Notes under the pieces: model-generated
What the model saw: only the letters and a program-made list of their open reading frames with translations
Told to the model about the DNA's origin: nothing
The model's database searches: none
Translations under genes and position numbers: made by a program
In this document: positions 20,680 to 30,090 of the stretch, one piece after another
Numbering within the stretch: the stretch's first letter is position 1
Layout of the letters: the number at the start of each line of letters is the position of its first letter
From: Stenotrophomonas acidaminiphila
GTDB lineage: Bacteria > Pseudomonadota > Gammaproteobacteria > Xanthomonadales > Xanthomonadaceae
Assembly: GCF_001431595.1 (NCBI RefSeq)
Contig: NZ_LDJO01000039.1
Span: 1-55,482 of the forward strand
Direction of reading: 5' to 3'
Length of the DNA stretch: 55,482 bases

Positions 20680-20927
20680 GATGTCTCCTGACGTGGGGAA
20701 TGCGCCACGCCGCTGGACGCTGCCGGCATGGATGGGGGGTGGGACGGCGCGCCCGCCGGTGTACGACACCGGTGGCGCAGGCGTTGCCGGCCGCTGCGGG
20801 TGTCGACGCACCGGCGCCCGTCCAGGGAAAGCGGGGAATCCGCGGTGGAGAGCCAGGTCGCACCCGCGCCGGGCAGTCCGGCGATCAGCGCCATCCGGCT
20901 GTTCCCGCGAACCACGACGGCCTTCAT
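20676..20927 (-). CDS. Possible small gene or gene remnant upstream of the DUF2834 gene
   Basis: An 83-codon frame beginning at ATG 20927 (GAGGG upstream) and ending in GTGA, overlapping the DUF2834 start. I do not recognise the product. Its first half (MKAVVVRGNSRMALIAGLPG) has strongly G/C-ending codons, as real genes here do, and the same bias continues in frame some 25 codons upstream of the ATG, to about 21005. The second half is proline- and arginine-rich and looks noncoding. It could be a small coupled gene or the decayed end of a longer one. Low confidence. Confidence 0.28.
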   Translation of the reverse strand: MKAVVVRGNSRMALIAGLPGAGATWLSTADSPLSLDGRRCVDTRSGRQRLRHRCRTPAGAPSHPPSMPAASSGVAHSPRQETS

Positions 20928-21326
20928 CGGACCCTCGTGCGCCCGGTAGCTGAGGTGGCGGGGCGCGATGCGGAGGACAAGCTCGTCCGCGTCCGACGCG
21001 CAGGCGCCTGGACGTCTGGCCCCATGCCCGGCGAGGCGCTCCGGCACGGCCACCTGCCATCGCCCGCCAAAGCCGGCAGTGGCAGCAGCCACGGGGTCAA
21101 CCCCGGCACGTTCTTCATTGCTCTCCCTGGCAGTCCGGCGACCCGGTTGCGACCCGCCGCGGTCGGTCGCGGCCACCGCAGCGCGTATTGTGCGGCATGC
21201 AGCCGGCCACCGGGACCGCGGCGATACGACGTTGCGACTTCGCCCCGGAGATGCCGGCGGCGGGCGGCCGTGGTATTGATCGACCACGCCACGGGATGGC
21301 GCATCATCGATCATCGGGAGGCACGC
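20680..21326. other. Gap of 0.65 kb between the DUF2834 gene and cls
   Basis: No recognised gene fills this stretch. The minus strand holds the doubtful small frame at 20676-20927 and another 64-codon frame (20924-21118, ATG after AGGGAGA) whose stop overlaps the next start as ATGA. Neither encodes a recognised product. I see no tRNA, repeat array or strong terminator. The last 80 bases before 21327 should contain the cls promoter, but no convincing -35/-10 pair stands out. Confidence 0.5.
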
Positions 21327-22820
21327 ATGGTGCCGGAAGCAGGCGGGGCGCACGCGCCGCTGCAGTGGACAATCGCCGCGCTGGCGTTCGCCGCGCACCT
21401 GCTGGTCGCCGCGCGTGCGCTGACCCGCGCCAACCGCACCCCGGCTTCGCGCGCGGCCTGGGTGGCGGTGGTGATGCTGGCACCCGGGGTGGGGATGCTC
21501 GCGTACCTGCTGCTGGGCGAGACCAGCATCGGCCGCGCGCGGTTCCACCGGGTGGAGCAGGTGCTGCGACGGATGGGCGCGGCCGCGGCGCCGCCGGCCG
21601 CACCGGTCACGGTGGTGGACGGCGCGGTGCCGCTGCTGGAACTGGCGCGCACCATCAACGGCCTGCCGGCGGTGGGGGGCAACCGGGTGCAGCTGCTGGG
21701 CGATGAGGGCAGCCCGGCCGATGCGCCCGAGCGCGACTGCCGCCGCGCGCTGGATGCGCTGGTCGCGGATATCGAACAGGCCCGCGAGAGCGTGCACATC
21801 GCCGTCTACATCTGGCTCGACGACGGCGCCGGCGGCCGCCTGGCCGACGCGGTGGCCGCCGCCGCGCGACGCGGCGTGGCCTGCCGGGTGATGGTCGATG
21901 CGCTGGGCTCGCGTGCCTTCATCGACGGGCCACGCTGGAAACAACTGGCCCAGGCCGGGGTCAGGCAACTCAAGACGCTGGACGACATCCACCGCCTGCA
22001 GCACGTGGTGTTCAGCCGCATGGACCTGCGCGACCACCGCAAGATCGTGGTCATCGACAACCGCATCGCCTACTGCGGCAGCCAGAACCTTGCCGATCCC
22101 GAGTTCCGGGTGAAGCCGGCGCAGGCGCCGTGGATCGACCTGCTGCTGCGCTGCCAGGGGCCGGTGGTGGCGCAGATCCAGTTCCTGTTCCTCAGCGGCT
22201 GGATCCCGGAGACCGGCGAAGCCGGGCTGGAGGGCTATGCCGCCGCAGCGGCGCCGGCATGGCACGAGGACGGCTGCGTGGCCATGGCGTTCGAGACCGG
22301 GCCGGTGGCGCGGCACAACGTCATGGCCGACATGTACGTGGCCTGCATCTACGCGGCGCGGCGCGAGCTGGTGATCACCACGCCGTACTTCGTGCCCGAT
22401 GAATCGATCCTGCGCGCGATCTGCGCGGCACCGCGGCGTGGCGTGCGCACCACGCTGGTGCTGCCGCGGCGCAACGACTCGTGGCTGGTCGGGCAGGCCA
22501 GCCGCAGCACCTATGGCGACCTGCTGCGCAGCGGGGTGGAGGTCCACGAGTACCCGCTCGGCCTGCTGCATGCCAAATCCCTGACCGTCGACGGGCAGGT
22601 CGCCCTGGTCGGGTCGGCCAACATCGACCGGCGCAGCCTGGAGCTGAATTTCGAGAACAGCCTGCTGGTCGCCGACCCGCGGGTGACGGCGGCGATCCGG
22701 CGGCGCCAGGACCGCTACCTGTCGGTGTCCGTGCCGGTGACCGTGCAGCAGGTGCAGGGCTGGTCCTTCGCCACGCGGCTGGTGCAGAACGCGGTGGCGA
22801 TGATGTCGCCGGTGCTGTGA
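21327..22820 (+). CDS. cls: Cardiolipin synthase, phospholipase D type
   Basis: A 497-residue membrane enzyme that joins two phosphatidylglycerols into cardiolipin. Two N-terminal membrane helices (about residues 12-30 and 42-62) form the PLDc_N region ending in LLGETSIGR. Two HKD motifs follow: His237-Arg-Lys239 in LRDHRKIVVIDNR with GSQNL after it, and His415-Ala-Lys417 in LLHAKSLTVDG with GSANIDRRS. The protein ends with a short hydrophobic helix. ATG 21327 follows GGGAGG. Length agrees with E. coli ClsA (486). Only 18 bases separate its stop from that of the converging HD-GYP gene. Confidence 0.94.
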   Translation: MVPEAGGAHAPLQWTIAALAFAAHLLVAARALTRANRTPASRAAWVAVVMLAPGVGMLAYLLLGETSIGRARFHRVEQVLRRMGAAAAPPAAPVTVVDGAVPLLELARTINGLPAVGGNRVQLLGDEGSPADAPERDCRRALDALVADIEQARESVHIAVYIWLDDGAGGRLADAVAAAARRGVACRVMVDALGSRAFIDGPRWKQLAQAGVRQLKTLDDIHRLQHVVFSRMDLRDHRKIVVIDNRIAYCGSQNLADPEFRVKPAQAPWIDLLLRCQGPVVAQIQFLFLSGWIPETGEAGLEGYAAAAAPAWHEDGCVAMAFETGPVARHNVMADMYVACIYAARRELVITTPYFVPDESILRAICAAPRRGVRTTLVLPRRNDSWLVGQASRSTYGDLLRSGVEVHEYPLGLLHAKSLTVDGQVALVGSANIDRRSLELNFENSLLVADPRVTAAIRRRQDRYLSVSVPVTVQQVQGWSFATRLVQNAVAMMSPVL

Positions 22821-22838
22821 GCGCGCCGGCCCGCCGGA

Positions 22839-23465
22839 TCAGCTGGCCGGTCGCCCGCGCGCCCGCGCGCGCAGCAGGCCGCGGAACTCGCCGAGCAGGC
22901 GCGCATCGACCAGCCGGTTCTTCTCGCGGTTGAGGATGGCCAGGGCATCGTCGGTGTGCAGCGGGCCGCGGTAGGGGCGGCGCGAGGTCAGCGCGTCGTA
23001 GCCGTCGGCGATGGTCAGGATGCGCGCCTCCAGCGGGATCTCGTCGCCCTGCAGGCCATGCGGGTAGCCGCTGCCGTCCCAGGCTTCGTGGTGGTGCAGG
23101 ATCAGCCGCGCCACGGCGGCGGCATCGTCGCGGCCGGTGGCCGCGAACAGGCGCGCGCCGCGCTCGGGATGGGTACGCATCTTCTCCATCCGCGGCTCGT
23201 CCAGGCGGCCGGGGTGCAGCAGCACGTCGTCGCGGATGCCGATCTTGCCGACGTCATGGAAACGTGCCGCCAATGCCAGCTGCTCGAGCTGGGTGCCGGA
23301 CAGCCCGCAGCGCTCGCCAAGGCCATGCGCGAGCAGCGAAACCCGGTCGCAGTGCTGGTCGGTGTAGCTGTCGCGCTCGTCCAGTGCGGCGGCCAGCACG
23401 GAGATGCTGCAGCTTTCGTTTTCAGGGGGGATGGACAGGCCCGGGGCCGAGAAAGTCGAAGACAT
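22839..23465 (-). CDS. HD-GYP domain protein (probable cyclic-di-GMP phosphodiesterase)
   Basis: A 208-residue protein that is almost only an HD-GYP domain, the type that hydrolyses cyclic-di-GMP to GMP. The metal site is seen in ARFHDVGKIG (His-Asp) and the following LHHHEAWDGSGYPHGL, which contains the GYP signature; an earlier TDQHCDR His is also present. No sensory domain is attached; the first 25 residues are poorly conserved. Start is uncertain: ATG at 23465 is used, but a GTG at 23477 is in frame and neither has a good ribosome site. It lies 92 bases downstream of mfd on the same strand and may be read from it. Confidence 0.88.
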   Translation of the reverse strand: MSSTFSAPGLSIPPENESCSISVLAAALDERDSYTDQHCDRVSLLAHGLGERCGLSGTQLEQLALAARFHDVGKIGIRDDVLLHPGRLDEPRMEKMRTHPERGARLFAATGRDDAAAVARLILHHHEAWDGSGYPHGLQGDEIPLEARILTIADGYDALTSRRPYRGPLHTDDALAILNREKNRLVDARLLGEFRGLLRARARGRPAS

Positions 23466-23557
23466 GGAGCGCCGCACCGCAGTGGGAAAACGGCCTGGCC
23501 GGGAGGAGGGCGGCTATTGTCCTCGCCGCCCCCGTTCCTGGCAAACCTCTCATCCGC

Positions 23558-26500
23558 TCACCCCGGGCGCAGGGTGGCCAGCAGTGCGCGGGCGGCGTTG
23601 AAGCGGTCCGCGCCTTCCGGCAACGGGTGGCGGATGCGCAGCTTGTCCGGGCCGTCCATCTGGTAGAGCCTGGGTTGCTTCTGGATCAGCTGGATCACCG
23701 CCATCGGGTCGATGTCGGGCTTGGCCTCGAACACGATGCGGCCGCCGTTCTCGCCCAGTTCCAGTTTGCGGATGCCCAGCGCGTTGGCCTGCAGCTTGAG
23801 CTCGGCGATGGCGAACAGGTGCTTGACCGGATCCGGCAGCAGGCCGAAGCGGTCGATCATCTCCACCTGCAGTTCGCGCAGGGCGGCGCTGTCGCGCGCG
23901 CTGGAAATGCGCTTGTACAGGGTCAGGCGCGTATGCACGTCGGGCAGGTAGTCCTCCGGGATCAGCGCCGGCACGTGCAGTTCGACCTCGGCGCCGCGCA
24001 CTTCCTCGCCGGCGTCCAGGTCGGGCAGCTTGCCGGACCTGATCGAGCGCACCGCCCGCTCCAGCAGTTCGGTGTAGAGGCTGAAGCCGACCTCGGCCAT
24101 CTGCCCGCTCTGGTCCTCGCCGAGCAGTTCGCCGGCACCGCGGATCTCCAGGTCGTGGGTGGCCAGGGTGAAGCCGGCGCCGAGTTCGTCCATCGAGGCG
24201 ATGGCATCCAGCCGCTTCTGCGCATCGGGGGTGATCGAGCGCTTGTCCGGCACCACCAGGTACGCATAGGCGCGGTGGTGCGAGCGGCCGACGCGGCCGC
24301 GCAGCTGGTGCAGCTGGGCCAGGCCGAAGCGGTCGGCGCGGTTGATGATGATGGTGTTGGCGTTGGGGATGTCGATGCCCGACTCGATGATGGTGCTGGC
24401 CAGCAGCACGTTGAAGCGCTGCTTCTGGAAGTCCAGCATCACCTTTTCCAGCTCGCGCTCGGGCATCTGGCCATGGGCCATGCCGATGCGCGCCTCGGGC
24501 ACCAGTTCGGACAGCTCGCGCTGCATCCGGCCCATGCTTTCCACGTCGTTGTGCAGGAAATACAGCTGGCCGCCGCGCGCGAGTTCGCGCTGGAACGCCT
24601 CGCGCAGCTGCGCGTTGTCCCACTGGGTGACGAAGGTCTGCACCGCCAGCCGGTTCGGCGGCGGGGTGGCGATGATCGACAGGTCGCGCAGCCCGGCCAT
24701 GGCCATGTTCAGCGTGCGCGGGATCGGTGTGGCGGTGAGCGTGAGCAGGTGCACGTTGGCGCGCATGGCCTTGAGCGCTTCCTTCTGGCGCACGCCGAAG
24801 CGCTGTTCCTCGTCGACGATGACCAGGCCCAGGTCCTTGAACTTCACGTCCGGCTGCAGCAGGCGGTGGGTGCCGACGATCACGTCGATGCTGCCGTCGG
24901 CCACCTTGTCCAGCTCGGCCTTGATCTCCTTGGTGGACTTGAAGCGCGACAGCACTTCGACCTTGAGCGGATAGTCGGCGAAGCGGTCGCGGAAGTTGCG
25001 GTAGTGCTGCTCGGCCAGCAGGGTGGTGGGCACCAGCACCGCCACCTGCTTGCCGCCGCTGGCGGCGGCGAAGGCGGCGCGCACCGCCACCTCGGTCTTG
25101 CCGAAGCCGACGTCGCCGCAGACCACGCGGTCCATCGGCTGCGACGACTGCAGGTCGCGCAGGGTGGCTTCGATCGCGGCCAGCTGGTCCGGCGTTTCCT
25201 CGAACGGGAAGCCGGCGGCGAACGGTTCGTACATGGCGCGGTCGATGTCCAGCGCCAGACCGGCACGGGCCTGGCGCCGGGCCTGGATTTCCAGCAGTTC
25301 GGCGGCGACGTCGCGCACCTTCTCGGCGGCCTTGCGCTTGGCCTTGGCCCACTGCTCGCCGCCGAGCGAGTGCAGCGGCGCGGTTTCCGGCGAGGCGCCG
25401 GAGTAGCGGCTGATCAGGTGCAGCTGCGCGACCGGCACGTACAGGCGGTCGCCCTTGGCGTACTCGATCTCCAGGAATTCGCCGGGCATGCCGCCGACGT
25501 CCATCGCGATCAGCCCGCGGTAGCGGCCGACGCCGTGGTCCTCGTGGACGATGGGCGCGCCTTCGGTCAGCTCGCCGAGGTCGCGGATGATCGCCTCCGG
25601 CTCGCGCCCGGCACGGCGGCTGCGGCGCGGCTGGCCGGCGCGTTCGGGGAACAGCTGGCGCTCGGTGAGCACCGCCAGCGGCGGCTCGGCCAGGGCGAAG
25701 CCGTCGTCCAGCGGTGCCACGGTGATGGCGAAGCGTGGTGCGTCGGCGGCCAGGAACGCCGGCAGCCCCGGCACCACCGGCGGCCGCAGGTCGGCGGCCT
25801 GCAGCACTTCCAGCAGCGCCTCGCGGCGGCCCGGCGAATCGGCGGCAATCAGCACCCGGCCGGGATAATGGTCGAGGAAGGACTTCAGCGCCTGTCCGGC
25901 CGGCGCGTCCTTGGCCGCGACCGGCAACGGCGGCAGCGGCTGGTCGCCCAGCGCCTGTGCCTCGGCGATGCGCGGGTGCCCGGCCGGCCACACGTCCACC
26001 CGCGGCAGCCGGTTGAACTGCTCGCGCAGGCTGTCCGGCGACTGGTAGATCTCCTCCGGCGGCAGCAGCGGCCGTTCGATGTCGTGGCGGCGCTGTTCGT
26101 AGCGGCTGCCGGTCTGTGCCCAGAACGCATCGGCGGCTTCGCCCACGCCGGGCGCGACCACGGTCAGGAAGCCGGCCGGCAGGTAGTCGAACAGGGTCGC
26201 GGTGCGCTCGAAGAACAGCGGCAGGAAGTACTCGATGCCCGAGGGCAGCACCCCGGCCTTGAGGTCCTGGTAGAGCGGGCTGCGGCGGGTGTCCACGTCG
26301 AAGCGCTCGCGCAGCGTGGCCAGTACCTTCGCCAGGCTGGCCTCGTCCATCGGCACTTCGCGGCCGGGCAGCATCTTCACCGCGGCGACCTTGTCCAGCG
26401 AGCGCTGCGATTCGGGGTCGAATTCGCGGATCGAGTCGATGTCCTCGTCCAGCAGTTCGATGCGCAGCGGCGTGTCGGCGCCCATCGGGTAGACATCGAG

Positions 26501-27028
26501 CAGGCCGCCGCGCACGGCGAAATCGCCCGGGTCCATGACCTGCGGCACGTTGCGGTAGCCGGCGCTTTCCAGGCGGCGCTTCTCCGCGTCCATGTCCAGG
26601 CGCTGGCCGACCTGCAGGTCGAAGCTGCCGCCGACGATGTAGCTCAGTGGCGCCAGCCGTTGCAGCAGGGTCTGTACCGGCACCACCACGATGCCGTGGG
26701 CGAGCCCGGGCAGGCGGTGCAGCGCGGCCAGGCGCTGGGAAATGATGTCCGGGTGCGGACTGAACTGGTCGTAGGGCAGGGTCTCCCAGTCCGGGAACGG
26801 CACCACCGGCAGCGTTGCGTCGTCGCCGAGCAGGGTCTGCAGGTCGGCGACGGCCTGGTGCGCGCCGTGGTTGTCGCGGGTGACCAGCAGCAACGGCCCG
26901 GCATGGGCCTGCGCGGCGCGGGCCACGTACCAGGCCAGCGCGCTGGTCGATGCGGGGGCGCGCCACCAGGCGCGGAGCTGGCCTGTGCGGGGCAGCGGCG
27001 GAACGGGGTAGGAGGCGTGATGCGGCAT
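23558..27028 (-). CDS. mfd: Transcription-repair coupling factor
   Basis: A 1156-residue DNA translocase that removes stalled RNA polymerase from lesions and recruits UvrA. The N-terminal UvrB-like module runs to about residue 350, the RNA-polymerase-interacting (CarD-like) domain spans about 480-560 (IVHEDHGVGRYRG), and the RecG-like motor follows with Walker A GDVGFGKTE, DEEQ box, TATPIPRTL and QLRGRVGRS. The C-terminal TRCF domain is complete. E. coli Mfd has 1148 residues. The ATG at 27028 follows AGGAGG. UvrA is encoded in the same window 13 kb away, not linked by operon. Confidence 0.98.
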   Translation of the reverse strand: MPHHASYPVPPLPRTGQLRAWWRAPASTSALAWYVARAAQAHAGPLLLVTRDNHGAHQAVADLQTLLGDDATLPVVPFPDWETLPYDQFSPHPDIISQRLAALHRLPGLAHGIVVVPVQTLLQRLAPLSYIVGGSFDLQVGQRLDMDAEKRRLESAGYRNVPQVMDPGDFAVRGGLLDVYPMGADTPLRIELLDEDIDSIREFDPESQRSLDKVAAVKMLPGREVPMDEASLAKVLATLRERFDVDTRRSPLYQDLKAGVLPSGIEYFLPLFFERTATLFDYLPAGFLTVVAPGVGEAADAFWAQTGSRYEQRRHDIERPLLPPEEIYQSPDSLREQFNRLPRVDVWPAGHPRIAEAQALGDQPLPPLPVAAKDAPAGQALKSFLDHYPGRVLIAADSPGRREALLEVLQAADLRPPVVPGLPAFLAADAPRFAITVAPLDDGFALAEPPLAVLTERQLFPERAGQPRRSRRAGREPEAIIRDLGELTEGAPIVHEDHGVGRYRGLIAMDVGGMPGEFLEIEYAKGDRLYVPVAQLHLISRYSGASPETAPLHSLGGEQWAKAKRKAAEKVRDVAAELLEIQARRQARAGLALDIDRAMYEPFAAGFPFEETPDQLAAIEATLRDLQSSQPMDRVVCGDVGFGKTEVAVRAAFAAASGGKQVAVLVPTTLLAEQHYRNFRDRFADYPLKVEVLSRFKSTKEIKAELDKVADGSIDVIVGTHRLLQPDVKFKDLGLVIVDEEQRFGVRQKEALKAMRANVHLLTLTATPIPRTLNMAMAGLRDLSIIATPPPNRLAVQTFVTQWDNAQLREAFQRELARGGQLYFLHNDVESMGRMQRELSELVPEARIGMAHGQMPERELEKVMLDFQKQRFNVLLASTIIESGIDIPNANTIIINRADRFGLAQLHQLRGRVGRSHHRAYAYLVVPDKRSITPDAQKRLDAIASMDELGAGFTLATHDLEIRGAGELLGEDQSGQMAEVGFSLYTELLERAVRSIRSGKLPDLDAGEEVRGAEVELHVPALIPEDYLPDVHTRLTLYKRISSARDSAALRELQVEMIDRFGLLPDPVKHLFAIAELKLQANALGIRKLELGENGGRIVFEAKPDIDPMAVIQLIQKQPRLYQMDGPDKLRIRHPLPEGADRFNAARALLATLRPG

Positions 27029-27212
27029 GAGACCGCCGATTTTACCGCAGTGCCGGGTGCCGGCCGTCAGCCCCGGACGTCATCGTCACGGTCGATGCTG
27101 CCGACCGGCGCATCGACCGGTGCGGCATGGGCCGGCGGCCGCGTAGGCAGCGCGGGTACGCGACCGGCCGGGGGCAGCACCCCCGGTGGCCAGGTGTCGT
27201 ACCGGCATGCCG

Positions 27213-27758
27213 TCAGCTGGCCAGTTCCAGCACCATGCGCACCAGGCCCGGGGTGCCGGACGGGTGCGGCACCTGCTTGAAACCCAGCGAGGCGGCCAAC
27301 TGCAGCATCGGTTCGTTGTCCTGGGCGATGTCGCCGTACATGCGGTCCAGGTACTTGCCGCGTGCCCATTTGACCAGCTTGCGCATCAGTTGCCGGCCCA
27401 GGCCCTGGCCGGCAAGGAAGCGGCTGACGAGGATGGCGTACTCGGCGTCGCGGGTGCCGGGGATGATCGAGGCACGCGCCACCGCGCCGACCACGGCTTC
27501 GCCCGGCGGCAGCGGCTCGGCCGCGACCAGCGAGATCTCGGTCTTGGGATTGGGATGGGTCAGGCGCTGGGCGGTTTCGTCCGACAACACGTCGACGGCC
27601 TGCAGGAAGCGGTCGCGGACTTCTTCCGGTCCGAACAGTGCGAATGCGCCCTGCAGCGGGGCGCCGTCCTCGGGGCGGATGGGGCGGATGAGCAGTTCTC
27701 GGCCACTGGGCGCCTTGAAGTTTTCATGCCACGGGGGCATGCGGTTGCGGGTAGCCAT
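27213..27758 (-). CDS. GNAT-family acetyltransferase
   Basis: A 181-residue protein with a single GNAT domain. The acetyl-CoA loop is seen as RFLAGQGLGRQLMRKLV (the Q/R-x-x-G-x-G pattern), preceded by the strand DAEYAILVS and followed by YGDIAQDNEPMLQLAASLGF. The pattern resembles the acetyltransferase domain of Pat-type protein acetyltransferases, but the large acyl-CoA-synthetase-like domain is absent, so it would be a stand-alone enzyme. The ATG at 27758 follows GAGGAACC; an upstream start at 27794 is less likely. The substrate is unknown. It lies between mfd and rlmJ on the same strand with gaps of about 180 bases on each side. Confidence 0.86.
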   Translation of the reverse strand: MATRNRMPPWHENFKAPSGRELLIRPIRPEDGAPLQGAFALFGPEEVRDRFLQAVDVLSDETAQRLTHPNPKTEISLVAAEPLPPGEAVVGAVARASIIPGTRDAEYAILVSRFLAGQGLGRQLMRKLVKWARGKYLDRMYGDIAQDNEPMLQLAASLGFKQVPHPSGTPGLVRMVLELAS

Positions 27759-27930
27759 GACTTCGGTTCCTCGAGAGTCCGCCGATTCTTGCACCTGTGG
27801 CGTGAGGTTCTGTGAACGTGATTCAACCGTGGGAACGCGGCGCTGTCCAGCGCAAGCGTGCTGCGCGGGCCCTGCCGGGCAGGGTCCGTCGTGGCGTGGA
27901 GCGCGGTGCCGGGCGCTGTGGCCGCGGCGC

Positions 27931-28788
27931 TCAATCGCCGTTCTTGATCCACTCCAGCCGTGTCGATGCGCCGGTTTCGCCCAGTTCGCGCTGCAGCACC
28001 GGCAAGGCCGGCGCCAGCACCTGGTCGAACTGCCAGGGCGGGTTGAGCAGCAGCATGCCGCTGCCGTTCAGGCGCAGCGGCGAATCGTCCGGGCGCACCA
28101 TCAGTTCGGCCACCAGTGCCGATTTCGCCGGCAGCGCGGCGGCCTTGCGGAAGAAGGGCAGCAGGCTGCGGCGCTGCTTGATCGGGTACCACACCGCGCA
28201 CTGGGCCTGTGGCATGCGCGTCAGGATCTCGCGCAGGGTGGCGATGATCTGCGGGTACTCGGCGTCCTGCACCTCGTAGGGCGGATCGACCAGCACCAGC
28301 GCGCGGCCGATCTTCGCGGCGCCGGCTTTGGGTGGCAGCAGGGCGCGGATGCTGTCGTAGCCGTTGGCGGCCAGCACCTGCACGCGGCGGTCGCGGGCGA
28401 ACAGTTCCTTCAGCGCCGCGGCCTCCTCCGGCTGCAGTTCGCAGGCGGCCAGCCGGTCCTGCTCGCGCATGGCCTGGGCGGCCAGCAGCGGCGAGCCGGG
28501 GTAGGCGATCAACCCGCCCACCGGATTGTTGGCCTGGATCGCGCGCAGGTAGCGTTCGACCACGTCCGGCAGGGTCGGCGAGGCCATCAGCTGCAGGATG
28601 CCTTCGTCGGCCTCGGCGGTCTTGCGGCTTTCCTCGGCCGACAGCAGGTAGCGGCCGCGGCCGGCATGGGTGTCGAGCACGAAGAACGGCGCGTCCTTGC
28701 GCTTGAGCGCATCGATCAGCGCGAGCAGGACGATGTGCTTGAGCACGTCGGCGTGGTTGCCGGCATGGAAGGCGTGGCGGTAGTTCAT
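27931..28788 (-). CDS. rlmJ: 23S rRNA (adenine2030-N6)-methyltransferase
   Basis: A 285-residue methyltransferase that modifies A2030 of 23S rRNA using S-adenosylmethionine. The family-defining N-terminus MNYRHAFHAGNHADVLKH is intact, followed by VLDTHAGRG for cofactor binding and the catalytic DPPYE motif (ALVLVDPPYE) at about residue 165. Length matches E. coli RlmJ (280). The ATG at 28788 lies only 45 bases from the divergent creB start, so the two promoters must overlap or sit back to back. Confidence 0.96.
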   Translation of the reverse strand: MNYRHAFHAGNHADVLKHIVLLALIDALKRKDAPFFVLDTHAGRGRYLLSAEESRKTAEADEGILQLMASPTLPDVVERYLRAIQANNPVGGLIAYPGSPLLAAQAMREQDRLAACELQPEEAAALKELFARDRRVQVLAANGYDSIRALLPPKAGAAKIGRALVLVDPPYEVQDAEYPQIIATLREILTRMPQAQCAVWYPIKQRRSLLPFFRKAAALPAKSALVAELMVRPDDSPLRLNGSGMLLLNPPWQFDQVLAPALPVLQRELGETGASTRLEWIKNGD

Positions 28789-28833
28789 CGGTGCAGTGTA
28801 CGGGTGCCGCCCGGGGGCGGCTATGCTGGCGGC

Positions 28834-29526
28834 ATGTCCGAACAGCCCGCCCAGGTGCTCGTCGTCGAAGACGAGGCCGCCATCGCCGATACCGTCCTGT
28901 ATGCGCTGCGCAGCGAGGGCCATGCCGCCGAGCACTGCGCGCTGGGGCGGCTGGCGCTGGAACGGGTGCGCGCCGGCGGCATCGACGTGGTGGTGCTGGA
29001 CGTGGGCCTGCCCGACCTGGGCGGCTTCGAGGTCTGCCGCCAGCTCCGTACCTTCAGCCAGGTGCCGGTGATCTTCCTCACCGCGCGCAACGACGAATTC
29101 GACCGGGTGCTGGGCCTGGAGCTGGGCGCGGACGACTACGTCGGCAAGCCGTTCTCGCCGCGCGAGCTGGTGGCGCGGGTGCGCGCACGGCTGCGGCGCC
29201 CGGCGCAGGCGCTGCCGGCCGAGGCCGGCTGGGTGCTGCAGGGCGCGTTCGCGATCGACCGCGAGGGCCGGCGGGTGCGCTACCGCGAGGCGCTGCTGGA
29301 CCTGACCCGCTACGAGTACGCGCTGCTGGCGGCGCTGCTGCAGCGGCCGGGGGCGATCCTCAGCCGCGCGCAGCTGATGGAGCGCGGCTGGGACCATGCC
29401 AGCGACAGCGCCGACCGTACGGTGGATACGCACGTCAAGACATTGCGCGCCAAGCTGCGCGCGGCCGGGGCGGAGGATGACCCGATCCGTACGCATAGGG
29501 GCGTGGGGTATGCGCTGGATGTCTGA
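28834..29526 (+). CDS. creB: Response regulator CreB
   Basis: A 230-residue OmpR/PhoB-type regulator. The receiver domain has the acidic pair in VVEDEAA, the phosphorylation site Asp56 (VLDVGLPDLGGFE), Thr83 and Lys105 (GKPFSPREL). The C-terminal winged helix has the usual LTRYEYALLAALLQRPG and DRTVDTHVKTLRAKLR recognition region. The assignment to CreB rather than another regulator rests on the following creC and creD and on a CreB-type box before creD. E. coli CreB has 229 residues. The start lies 45 bases from divergent rlmJ, with TATGCT at 28822-28827 as a possible -10. It is separated from creC by a 576-base element. Confidence 0.93.
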   Translation: MSEQPAQVLVVEDEAAIADTVLYALRSEGHAAEHCALGRLALERVRAGGIDVVVLDVGLPDLGGFEVCRQLRTFSQVPVIFLTARNDEFDRVLGLELGADDYVGKPFSPRELVARVRARLRRPAQALPAEAGWVLQGAFAIDREGRRVRYREALLDLTRYEYALLAALLQRPGAILSRAQLMERGWDHASDSADRTVDTHVKTLRAKLRAAGAEDDPIRTHRGVGYALDV

Positions 29527-29564
29527 CATCGCCGTGAGCCTGGCGCAGGCGATGCGACCGCCTT

Positions 29565-30090
29565 TGAGGCCCGTCTCCCTGCGGGGCGGGAAGGCATGGC
29601 TGGCGCACCGCTGGCGCGGGTGCCTTGAAGTACCTGCGCCGCTGGCATGGGGTGGGGCAGGGAGCGCAAGTCGGGTTGAGCGGCGGTGGCGTCGGGATGA
29701 AGCAAGAGCTTTCGCTCCCGCTTCGCGTGAGCGGGTTGCTTTTCCTTGCCCGTGCAAAGAAAAGGTAACCCAAAGAAAGCACGCCCTGCCTCCGTGCCCG
29801 ACGCGCTGCGCGCACCGGGTCCACTCCGCCGGGGTTTTTCGACGAGACATCCATGTCTCGTCGAAAAACGATGTGCTCGCCCGCTTCGCGATCGAGTCCG
29901 GGGCAGGCGCCGCCAGGCGCCTGCCCGTCCGGCGGGGCGAAGCAGTGCTTCGCCTTTTTCCGCCGAACCCATGCACGTCGCCCTTCGGGTCTTTTCCGTC
30001 GGCTCCGGCGGCTCCGTCGCTACGGCAGGGAGCCCGGAAGATCAACGGCCACAGCAACGGCAAGGTCACGAGCTGCAGCAGGTTTGACCA
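29565..30090. repeat. Hairpin-rich repeat-like element between creB and creC
   Basis: The 576 bases between creB and creC hold no credible gene. They contain a chain of inverted repeats: 29739-29764 (CTTTTCCTTGC / GCAAAGAAAAG, one mismatch), 29834-29869 (17-bp perfect arms around CC, flanked by TTTTT and AAAAA), 29901-29926 (11-bp arms) and a terminator-like hairpin at 29936-29959. The AAGAAAAGGTAACCCAAAGAAAGC stretch (quoted in part) and the minus-strand frame beginning MDVSSKNPGG resemble dispersed intergenic sequences that I recall as often misannotated as genes in xanthomonads and pseudomonads. Borders are approximate. Repeat status is from memory, since only one copy is in this window. 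Confidence 0.6.
29936..29959 (+). terminator. Terminator-like hairpin between creB and creC
   Basis: GGCGAAG / CTTCGCC with loop CAGTG, followed immediately by TTTTT. On the plus strand this fits an intrinsic terminator and would reduce read-through from creB into creC. Confidence 0.6.

Noticed and set aside
20669..20953. Plus-strand frame MNFTMSPDVGNAPRR... as a gene
   Set aside because: No ribosome site, Arg/Pro-rich low-complexity product, and it overlaps the better-supported minus-strand frames.
23264..27280. 1338-codon frame opposite mfd
   Set aside because: It mirrors mfd in the complementary frame and has no domain. Mfd is complete and unmistakable on the minus strand.
29435..29854. 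Minus-strand 139-codon frame MDVSSKNPGG... as a gene
   Set aside because: It resembles frames commonly misannotated in repetitive intergenic DNA, covers several hairpins and runs antisense into creB.
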